From Candidatus Mycolicibacterium alkanivorans (GTDB taxonomy: Bacteria; Actinomycetota; Actinomycetes; Mycobacteriales; Mycobacteriaceae): a DNA stretch of 64,000 nt. Position numbers and translations under genes: made by a program. The notes beneath the pieces are model-generated. The model saw nothing but the letters and a program-made list of their open reading frames with translations, ran no database searches and was not told where the DNA came from. The stretch is taken from positions 2,108,001 through 2,172,000 of the forward strand of contig NZ_JAIVFL010000001.1 of the NCBI RefSeq assembly GCF_022760805.1. Direction: 5' to 3'. This document shows positions 56,242-64,000 of the stretch, in pieces (within the stretch, counting starts at the first letter, position 1; every line of letters begins with the position of its first letter).

Positions 56242-56414
56242 CCGGCGGGCAGGAGCGCAGCGACCGGGGAAAAAGGTCCGGCGGGCAGGAGCGCAGCGAC
56301 CGGGGAAAAAGGTCCGGCGGGCAGGAGCGCAGCGACCGGGGAAAAAGGTCCGGCGGGCAGGAGCGCAGCGACCGGGGAAAAAGGTCCGGCGGGCAGGAGC
56401 GCAGCGACCGGGGG
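56242..56414. repeat. 36-bp tandem repeat between glnA2 and glnE, about 4.8 copies
   Basis: Units start at 56242, 56278, 56314, 56350 and 56386; the first four are identical and the last is cut after about 29 nt. Each begins CCGGCGGGCAGGAGCGCAG and ends GGGGAAAAAGGT. It fills almost the whole 196-nt gap. GACC and GGTC within a unit flank the A-run and could form a weak stem. It resembles a minisatellite (VNTR), not CRISPR, as there are no spacers. Confidence 0.92.
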
Positions 56415-56435
56415 AGAATTCGGTGCGCTACCGTC

Positions 56436-59411
56436 GTGGGCGTGGCCAAACCAGCGACGCAGCGACCCCGGGTTCCCGGCGTGGGTCGCCTCGGGCTGCT
56501 CGAACCGTCGGCGAATGCTCACCTGGCCACGCTCGGCTGGGACACCGACGCCCACGTCGAGTTGTTGTGGTCGCTGTCGCGAGCGCCCAATGCCGATGTC
56601 GCACTGCAGACGATGGTCCGGCTCGCGGAGGCGCTCGGGCCCGACTGGCAACAGCTCAACACCGCCCTGCTGAAGGACCGCGGCCTGCGGGGCCGACTGT
56701 TCTCGGTGATCGGCTCGTCTCTGGCGCTCGGCGATCACCTGGTCGCCAACCCGCGGTCGTGGCATCTTCTCGAAGGCGCCGTCACCCTGCCGACGGCCGC
56801 GCAGCTGCGACGCGCCTTCGATGACTGCATCGCCGGATTCGGCACTGCTGCAAGCACTGTCATGCCGAAGCTGCGCACGCTCTACCGTGATCAGTTATTG
56901 ATCCTGGCCGCCCTGGACCTGGCCCCGACCGTCGAGAACGAGCTCGTGCTGCCGTTCCCCACGATCGGCGCGCATCTGGCCGACATGGCCGACGCCGCGC
57001 TGGACGCCGCACTGAAGGTCGCCGTCGCCACAGTGTGCAAGGACGGTGCCCCGCCACCGCGCATCGCAGTGATCGCTATGGGCAAATGCGGTGCGCGGGA
57101 ACTGAACTACGTCAGCGACGTCGACGTCATCTTCGTCGGCGAGGATGCCGACGCTGTCACCACCCGTGTTGCGGGGGAGATGATGCGGCTGGCGTCGGAC
57201 ACCTTCTTCGAAGTCGACGCCGCATTGCGGCCCGAGGGCATGCACGGTGCGCTGGTGCGCACCCTGGACTCGCACGTCGCCTACTACCAGCGGTGGGCCA
57301 AGACCTGGGAGTTCCAGGCCCTGCTGAAGGCAAGGCCGGCCGTGGGCGATGCCGAGCTCGGTGAGCAATACCTGGCCGCCCTGATGCCGATGGTGTGGAC
57401 CGCTTGTGAGCGTGAGAATTTCGTGCCCGAGGTGCAGGCGATGCGGCGCCGGGTGGAGGCGCTGGTTCCCGCCGATGTGCGCGACCGCGAGATCAAGCTC
57501 GGCACCGGCGGACTGCGCGACGTGGAGTTCGCGGTGCAGCTGCTGCAGCTGGTGCACGGCCGCACCGACGACTCATTGCATGTCTCCTCTACGCTGGAAG
57601 CCCTTGCCGCACTTGGCTCGGGGGGATACGTCGGTCGAGACGACGCCGCCAACCTGACCGCGTCGTACGAGTTCCTGCGACTGCTCGAGCACCGGCTTCA
57701 ACTGCAGCGACTCAAGCGCACCCACATGCTGCCCGCGCCCGACGACGATGAGGCGCTGCGCTGGCTGGCCCGTGCGGCGCACATGCGCCCCGACGGCACG
57801 CACGATGCGCTGGGGGTCCTGCGCGAGGAGATCAAGCGGCAGAACCTGCGGGTCTCGCGCCTGCACACCAAGCTGTTCTACCAGCCGCTGCTGGAGTCCG
57901 TCGGCCCTTCGATGGGCTTCGCCCCCGGTATGACGCCGGCCGCGGCCGAAAGACAGCTTGCCGCACTGGGTTACGAAGGTCCGCAGAGTGCGCTCACGCA
58001 TCTGGGCGCGCTGGTCAACGAGAGCGGTCGGCGCGGACGCGTGCAGTCGGTGCTGCTGCCACGGCTGCTGGACTGGCTGTCGGACACCCCGGACCCCGAC
58101 AGCGGTCTGCTGGCCTATCGACGGATCAGCGAGGCGCTGTCCGACCAGCGCTGGTATCTGGCCACACTGCGCGACGAGAGCGCAGTGGCCAAGCGCCTGA
58201 TGCGGGTGCTCGGCACGTCGGCCTTCGTGCCCGAGCTGCTGATGCGGGCACCCGAGGTGATCCAGCAGTATGCCGACGGGCCGACAGGACCCAAATTGCT
58301 CGACGTCGACCCGGACGCCGTGGGCAGAGCGCTGATCGCCTCCACCGCAAGGCATCCCGACCCGGTCCGGGCGATCGCGGCCGCGCGGACCCTGCGCCGC
58401 CGCGAACTGGCCCGCGTGGCCTCGGCCGATCTGCTCGGCATGCTCGAGGTCAGGGAGGTCTGCTCGGCACTGACGTCGGTGTGGGTGGCGGTGTTGCAGT
58501 CGGCGCTGGAGGCGGTGATCCGAGCCAACACGCCGGAGGACGGGACGGTGCCGGCCAGGATCGCGGTGATCGGCATGGGCCGCCTCGGCGGCAGCGAACT
58601 GGGATACGGCTCGGACGCTGACGTGATGTTCGTCTGCGAGCCAGGCGAAGGCATCGAGGAATCCCGCGCGGTCAAGTGGTCGGTGTCGATCGCCGAGCAG
58701 GTACGCGCACTGCTGGGCACTCCCAGCGACGACCCGCCGCTGGAAGTCGACGCCAATCTGCGCCCCGAAGGCCGGCAAGGCCCACTGGTGCGGACGCTGG
58801 GATCTTACGAGGCGTACTACGACCAGTGGGCGCAGCCGTGGGAGATCCAGGCGTTGCTGCGGGCCCACCCGGTGGCCGGTGACCCCGATCTCGGGCTCAG
58901 GTTCCTGCTGATGGTGGACAAGACGCGGTACCCGGCCGGCGGTGTGTCGGCGCGAGCCGTGCAGGAGATCCGGCGCATCAAGGCGCGTATCGATGCCGAA
59001 CGGCTGCCGCGCGGGGCGGACCCGAACACGCACACGAAGCTGGGCCGCGGCGGGCTGGCCGATATCGAATGGACCGTGCAGTTGCTGCAGTTGCGGCATG
59101 CCCACCACATACCGGCGCTGCACAACACCTCGACGCTGGAGACGCTGGACGCCATCGGCGCCGCCGAACTGCTCGCCGAGGACGACGTCGGCCTGCTGCG
59201 GCAGGCCTGGCTGACGGCGACCCGGGCCCGCAACGCCCTGGTGCTGGTGCGCGGCAAGCCCACCGACCAGCTGCCGGGGCCGGGCCGTCAGCTCAATGCC
59301 GTCGCGGTCGCCGCCGGCTGGCACAACGACGACGGCGGGGAGTTCCTGGACAACTACCTGCGGGTGACCCGTCGGGCAAAGGCCGTGGTACTCAAGGTGT
59401 TCGGGGGATAG
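56436..59411 (+). CDS. glnE: glutamine synthetase adenylyltransferase/deadenylylase GlnE
   Basis: A 991-residue two-headed enzyme close to the 994-residue M. tuberculosis protein. The N-terminal deadenylylating domain has [20 protein letters not shown] near residue 213; the C-terminal adenylylating domain has [20 protein letters not shown] near 712. Both carry the D-x-D nucleotidyltransferase pair, and each is followed by R-P-E-G ([19 protein letters not shown]). It modifies Tyr of GlnA1, encoded convergently next door. GTG 56436 or 56442 starts. Confidence 0.93.
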   Translation: MGVAKPATQRPRVPGVGRLGLLEPSANAHLATLGWDTDAHVELLWSLSRAPNADVALQTMVRLAEALGPDWQQLNTALLKDRGLRGRLFSVIGSSLALGDHLVANPRSWHLLEGAVTLPTAAQLRRAFDDCIAGFGTAASTVMPKLRTLYRDQLLILAALDLAPTVENELVLPFPTIGAHLADMADAALDAALKVAVATVCKDGAPPPRIAVIAMGKCGARELNYVSDVDVIFVGEDADAVTTRVAGEMMRLASDTFFEVDAALRPEGMHGALVRTLDSHVAYYQRWAKTWEFQALLKARPAVGDAELGEQYLAALMPMVWTACERENFVPEVQAMRRRVEALVPADVRDREIKLGTGGLRDVEFAVQLLQLVHGRTDDSLHVSSTLEALAALGSGGYVGRDDAANLTASYEFLRLLEHRLQLQRLKRTHMLPAPDDDEALRWLARAAHMRPDGTHDALGVLREEIKRQNLRVSRLHTKLFYQPLLESVGPSMGFAPGMTPAAAERQLAALGYEGPQSALTHLGALVNESGRRGRVQSVLLPRLLDWLSDTPDPDSGLLAYRRISEALSDQRWYLATLRDESAVAKRLMRVLGTSAFVPELLMRAPEVIQQYADGPTGPKLLDVDPDAVGRALIASTARHPDPVRAIAAARTLRRRELARVASADLLGMLEVREVCSALTSVWVAVLQSALEAVIRANTPEDGTVPARIAVIGMGRLGGSELGYGSDADVMFVCEPGEGIEESRAVKWSVSIAEQVRALLGTPSDDPPLEVDANLRPEGRQGPLVRTLGSYEAYYDQWAQPWEIQALLRAHPVAGDPDLGLRFLLMVDKTRYPAGGVSARAVQEIRRIKARIDAERLPRGADPNTHTKLGRGGLADIEWTVQLLQLRHAHHIPALHNTSTLETLDAIGAAELLAEDDVGLLRQAWLTATRARNALVLVRGKPTDQLPGPGRQLNAVAVAAGWHNDDGGEFLDNYLRVTRRAKAVVLKVFGG

Positions 59412-59483
59412 CCGCCGTGGACTTCGGTGTTAGCGGACCCGCCCCTTCCTCTTGGGAGGGCGTTAGGTCTCGAGTATCGCTGC

Positions 59484-59549
59484 GGGCTCGTGGCGGTGGG
59501 CCAACGTTTCGGACACGACTATGGGCCCGCCGCAAACAGCGACGAGCCC
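59484..59549. terminator. large inverted repeat between convergent glnE and glnA1
   Basis: GGGCTCGT (59484-59491) pairs perfectly with ACGAGCCC (59542-59549); inside, GGCGGTGGGCC can pair with GGGCCCGCC, leaving an 8-nt bulge on the right arm. The RNA of either strand would fold. It lies about 75 nt after glnE and 70 nt after glnA1, so a shared terminator is likely, though there is no U-tract. Confidence 0.5.
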
Positions 59550-59615
59550 ACCCGCTGCGCGACTTCGGAGGTATCGCGGAGCGGATGGGCCCGGTCGGCT
59601 TACTACGACAAGGGA

Positions 59616-61052
<1,437 letters not shown>

Positions 61053-61136
61053 TTACAAACTCCTTCGGTGCAGCCTGTCTCGCGCATGTCCAGGCACTGA
61101 GGTTTCTTAACCCGCGGCTGACGCTAAGGAGCCGAT

Positions 61137-61174
61137 GTTGCCTGCCCGTCAAGCTCATGTTGCGCCGACGTTAC
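61137..61174. promoter_or_regulatory. four-box GlnR-type operator upstream of glnA1
   Basis: On the minus strand, reading towards glnA1, boxes are GTAAC (61174-61170), GCAAC (61163-61159), TTGAC (61152-61148) and GCAAC (61141-61137), each separated by exactly 6 nt. This is the a-n6-b-n6-a-n6-b layout (GTnAC and GaAAC) described for actinobacterial GlnR. It is 85 nt or more before the glnA1 ATG and 48 nt before the RDD gene on the other strand, so it may serve both. Confidence 0.75.
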
Positions 61175-61221
61175 GCATCTGCCGCCGCGGACTCCGGGCC
61201 CGGCACCCCTATCCTGGGGCC

Positions 61222-61686
61222 ATGGCGCGTGAGATCGGGTCCTGGCTGTCCGGACCGGAACCGGTGAAGCCCGGCTATGACGCCGGATACCCGGGCCAGC
61301 AGCTGGGCCTGCCGGAAAGCGGATCCCGTTCGCTGGCCCGGATGGGCAGACGCTTCCTGGCGTTGCTCATCGACTGGCTGATCAGCTACGGGTTGGCGGC
61401 CCTGGCGATGACGGTCGGGCAGGTGACCACCTCGACGCTGTCGGCTGCGGTGCTGGTGATCTGGTTCCTGCTCGGCGTCATCTCGGTGCGCCTGTTCGGC
61501 TTCACCCCAGGTCAATACGCGCTAGGTCTGCTGGTCGTGCCGATCGACAACCGGTTGCACGTCAGCACCGGCCGCGCGATCGTGCGCGGACTGCTGATCG
61601 CCCTGGTGATCCCGCCGCTGTTCACCGACGCCGACGGCCGCGGACTGCAGGACCGCCTGACCGCCACGGCCGTCGTCCGGCGCTGA
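61222..61686 (+). CDS. RDD-family membrane protein (Rv2219A-like)
   Basis: A 154-residue protein. A 45-residue cytoplasmic head (GSWLSGPEPVKPGYDAGYPG) precedes an RDD domain: the Arg is in MGRRFLALLIDWLI with the Asp after it, two helices follow (ISYGLAALAMTVGQVTT; AAVLVIWFLLGVISV), and a third ends near LQDRLTATAVV. RDD proteins are linked to ion transport in some bacteria. ATG 61222 is used; it diverges from glnA1 across the GlnR array. Confidence 0.83.
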   Translation: MAREIGSWLSGPEPVKPGYDAGYPGQQLGLPESGSRSLARMGRRFLALLIDWLISYGLAALAMTVGQVTTSTLSAAVLVIWFLLGVISVRLFGFTPGQYALGLLVVPIDNRLHVSTGRAIVRGLLIALVIPPLFTDADGRGLQDRLTATAVVRR

Positions 61687-61827
61687 GGCCTAGAAGAAGC
61701 ACACCTGGCACCGTCGCAGCGTGGACGTCTTCATCGCCAGCGAGGCACCGGCCGTCGGGCGAATCACACCGACATGGTCCAGCGGGTGGCCCGGGCCGGA
61801 GTGCCGCAGCGCTGAACGCCAGAGAAC

Positions 61828-62580
61828 CTAGCGGCGGCGCACGGTGCGCTGCACGCCCTTCATCTTGGTTTGCGCGGGCAGCGGGCCCTTCGGCATCGCG
61901 GCAGGACCCATGCGGCTGCCCAGCGCGACGAGCTTGGACTCCAGCGTGTCCATCTGCTTGACCGTGATGTTGGCCGGCAGCCGGGTCAGATGACGCTCCA
62001 GCTTCGACAGCGGCACCTCGCCCTCGCCGTTGCCGACGATCACGTCGTAGATCGGAACGTCGCCGACCAGTCGCGCGGTGCGCTTCTTCTCCTGCGCCAG
62101 CAGCGGCTTGACCCGCGACGGCGACCCCTCTGCGACGAAGATCACGCCCGGCCGTCCGATCACGCGGTGCACAGCGTCGAAATGCCCGGTGGCGGCCACA
62201 CCCGGAGTGACCCGCCACTTGCCGCGTAGGTTCTCCAGCGCCCAGGCCGCTGCACCGGTCTGCCCCTCGGCCTTCTGATACACCGACTTCTGCGCGCGCC
62301 GGCCGAAGATGATGAACGCGACCAGCGCGCCGAGGACCACGCCGAGCGGGATCAGCAGGTACGTCGTCAACCCGCCGGCGTAGATGCCGACGGCCACCGC
62401 CAGCACCACGATCAGCACGAACGCGCCGATCATGTACGGCAGAAGCCGCTTGTCCTCCTTGCGCTGCATCTGGAAGGCCTGCCACAACTGACTGCGGCGC
62501 TGCTTGGACGCCGCCTTGCGGGCGGCCTTCGCCTCGGCCTTGGCCGCCTTGGTCTCGGCGGCGGAGCGGGTCTTTGCCAT
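61828..62580 (-). CDS. DUF4191 membrane protein (Rv2219-like)
   Basis: A 250-residue protein, the length of Rv2219. A Lys/Ala-rich basic N-terminus (KAAKAEAKAARKAASKQRR) leads to QLWQAFQMQRKEDKRLLPYM and two adjacent transmembrane helices (about residues 50-95), then a cytoplasmic domain with RVIGRPGVIFVAEG and a basic tail ending VQRTVRRR. It fits DUF4191; role unknown. It follows lipA by 4 nt in the same direction, so it is in the lipB-lipA operon. Confidence 0.83.
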   Translation of the reverse strand: MAKTRSAAETKAAKAEAKAARKAASKQRRSQLWQAFQMQRKEDKRLLPYMIGAFVLIVVLAVAVGIYAGGLTTYLLIPLGVVLGALVAFIIFGRRAQKSVYQKAEGQTGAAAWALENLRGKWRVTPGVAATGHFDAVHRVIGRPGVIFVAEGSPSRVKPLLAQEKKRTARLVGDVPIYDVIVGNGEGEVPLSKLERHLTRLPANITVKQMDTLESKLVALGSRMGPAAMPKGPLPAQTKMKGVQRTVRRR

Positions 62581-62584
62581 TGGT

Positions 62585-63583
62585 TCAGGATACGGAAAGA
62601 GATGCCGCCGCCGCCGCGGCTCCGGTGCCTGAACGCCGCGCGGCGATCGTCTGCGCATACAGCCGGCCGGCCCGGTAGGACGAGCGCACCAGCGGCCCGG
62701 CCAGGACACCGGCGAATCCCAAGCCCTCGGCGTAGCCGGCGAGCTCGACGAACTCGTCGGGGTGGACCCAGCGCTCCACCGGATGGTGGCGTAGCGACGG
62801 CCGCAGGTACTGGGTGATGGTGACGATGTCGCAGCCCGCACCGTGCAGGTCGGCCAGCGCGGTGCGGACCTCCTCGATGGTCTCGCCCATACCGAGGATG
62901 AGGTTGCTCTTGGTCACCAAGCCGAACTCGCGGGCGGCGGTCAGCACGTCGAGGCTGCGCTGGTAGCGGAACGCGGGACGGATCCGCTTGAAGATGCGCG
63001 GCACGGTTTCGACGTTGTGCGCGAAGACTTCTGGACGGGACTCGAACACCTCACGCAGCAGATTGGGATCACCGTTGAAGTCCGGGGCCAGCAGCTCGAC
63101 GCCGGTCGACGGGTTGAGCGCCTCGATGGCGCGCACCGTCTCGGCGTAGAGCCAGGCACCGCCGTCGGGCAGGTCGTCACGGGCGACGCCGGTGACCGTC
63201 GCGTACTTCAGACCCATGGCGGCCACACTCTCGGCGACCCGGCGCGGCTCGTCGCGGTCGAGCTCCGCGGGCTTGCCCGTGTCAATCTGGCAGAAGTCGC
63301 AGCGACGGGTGCACTGTTCGCCGCCGATCAGGAACGTCGCCTCGCGGTCCTCCCAGCATTCGTAGATGTTGGGGCAGCCGGCCTCTTCGCAGACGGTGTG
63401 CAGGCCTTCACGGCGGACCAGACCCTTGAGCGCGGTGAACTCCGGGCCCATCCGGGCGCGGGTCTTGATCCAGGGCGGCTTGCGTTCGATCGGGGTCTCG
63501 GCGTTACGGACCTCCAGGCGCAATAACTTGCGGTTCCCCGGAGCCGCCGGGCCGGCGACATCGGATTCGGGGTCGACGCTCAC
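62585..63583 (-). CDS. lipA: lipoyl synthase LipA
   Basis: A 332-residue radical-SAM enzyme that inserts sulfur into octanoyl groups. The auxiliary cluster motif is [13 protein letters not shown] near residue 65 and the radical-SAM motif [11 protein letters not shown] near 92; [14 protein letters not shown] and the C-terminal RSSY (VRSSYRAG) are also diagnostic. The C-terminus ([14 protein letters not shown]) is low-complexity. GTG 63583 overlaps the lipB stop by 4 nt. Confidence 0.94.
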   Translation of the reverse strand: MSVDPESDVAGPAAPGNRKLLRLEVRNAETPIERKPPWIKTRARMGPEFTALKGLVRREGLHTVCEEAGCPNIYECWEDREATFLIGGEQCTRRCDFCQIDTGKPAELDRDEPRRVAESVAAMGLKYATVTGVARDDLPDGGAWLYAETVRAIEALNPSTGVELLAPDFNGDPNLLREVFESRPEVFAHNVETVPRIFKRIRPAFRYQRSLDVLTAAREFGLVTKSNLILGMGETIEEVRTALADLHGAGCDIVTITQYLRPSLRHHPVERWVHPDEFVELAGYAEGLGFAGVLAGPLVRSSYRAGRLYAQTIAARRSGTGAAAAAASLSVS

Positions 63584-64000
63584 GGGGTCGATGCTACGTG
63601 AGTCGACACCGCCAGGCGGCCGTCAAGTGCGTCACACACCGCCTCGGCAACCCCTGCGCGCACGTCGTCGACTCCGACCCGTCGGCCCAATTCAGCGGTC
63701 AGCGACGTCACCCCGGCGTCGGTGATGCCGCATGGCACGATCGCCGCATAGGCCGTCAGATCACAGTCACAATTCAGCGCGAATCCGTGCAGGGCGGTTC
63801 CGCGGGCCACCCGGATCCCGATGGCGGCGATCTTGCGGGCCGGCCGCGTGGCGTCGGCGGGCAGCCACACCCCGGACCGGCCGTCCACCCGACCGGCGGT
63901 CAGGCCGTACTCCGCGCACACGTCGATCAGTGATTCCTCAAGGCGTCGAACGTAATTCACCACATCGAGCGGCTCGGCCATGCCGATTACCGGGTAGCCG
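63580..64000 (-). CDS. lipB: octanoyltransferase LipB, N-terminus beyond window edge
   Basis: About 139 C-terminal residues of LipB are present; the frame is open to base 64000 and reads [20 protein letters not shown] at the edge. Active-site Lys is in [20 protein letters not shown] and Cys in [27 protein letters not shown] is diagnostic. LipB moves octanoate from ACP to lipoyl domains, and LipA then adds sulfur. The true start lies outside; an internal ATG at 63981 is not the start. Confidence 0.93.
   Translation of the reverse strand, partial: GYPVIGMAEPLDVVNYVRRLEESLIDVCAEYGLTAGRVDGRSGVWLPADATRPARKIAAIGIRVARGTALHGFALNCDCDLTAYAAIVPCGITDAGVTSLTAELGRRVGVDDVRAGVAEAVCDALDGRLAVSTHVASTP

Noticed and set aside
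56242..56414. CRISPR array
   Set aside because: Units are contiguous 36-bp tandem copies with no unique spacers, and no cas genes are in the window.
61690..61827. Short minus-strand frame ending SLAMKTSTLRRCQVCFF
   Set aside because: It looks faintly protein-like but has no convincing start or ribosome site and only about 25-45 codons; it could be a remnant, and I cannot support it.

Overview
The window is about two-thirds G+C and comes from a pigmented, environmental-type mycobacterium (Mycobacteriaceae; Mycolicibacterium is my best guess). The basis is family content: a KasA/KasB/AcpM/FabD FAS-II operon with a MabR-type regulator, an MmpS/MmpL pair, a mycothiol-dependent formaldehyde dehydrogenase, DUF732, DUF3145 and DUF4185 proteins, and a Hip1-type hydrolase pair. 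From about 16 kb to the right edge the order of core genes follows, with gaps and insertions, the M. tuberculosis Rv2260-to-Rv2217 block as I remember it (not searched). The left 15 kb is outside that block.

Layout. 1-6.6 kb: truncated DUF4185 secreted protein, mmpS-mmpL transport pair, DUF732 protein, a repeat-bearing cysteine-rich membrane protein, and a small secreted-protein gene broken by TAG. 6.6-13.2 kb: a tightly overlapping carotenoid operon, crtI-crtB-crtYc-crtYd-methyltransferase-crtU-Rieske, predicted to build beta-carotene and aromatise it to isorenieratene-type pigment. 13.3-21.6 kb: Hsp70-like membrane protein, LapA-like protein, two genes truncated by what looks like one deletion, MBL hydrolase plus mscR, TPR protein, serine hydrolase, DUF3145, then two decayed genes. 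21.6-26.3 kb: diacylglycerol kinase and FAD oxidase, diverging from tetR-glpD. 26.4-33.2 kb: mabR-fabD-acpM-kasA-kasB-accD6, elongating meromycolate precursors, with a MabR-type operator before fabD. 33.3-37.95 kb: aceE, a lipoprotein, DUF3052, ahpE and tRNA-Val(TAC). 38-40.4 kb: non-syntenic segment with SDR, MerR, a remnant and a VOC protein. 40.5-46.8 kb: cobD, SURF1, a ptpA remnant, ptkA, Nif3, zinc-ribbon protein, RNase H/phosphatase, a methyltransferase remnant and rnpB. 46.8-54.8 kb: CYTH-CHAD protein, an unlinked fatty-acyl-AMP ligase, panB and two Hip1-like hydrolases. 54.9-61.7 kb: nitrogen block glnA2, glnE, glnA1 (with a four-box GlnR-type operator) and an RDD protein. 61.8-64 kb: DUF4191 protein and lipB-lipA, which supply lipoyl groups to complexes such as the one containing AceE.

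A notable feature is gene decay in otherwise conserved surroundings: at least seven broken or truncated genes, including a ptpA tyrosine phosphatase remnant beside an intact ptkA kinase. Regulatory sites were found by eye: MabR, GlnR, a MerR promoter with a 19-nt spacer, a SigF-like promoter before crtI and a strong hairpin between glpD and accD6. All family calls come from reading translations and motifs; none was checked by database search.
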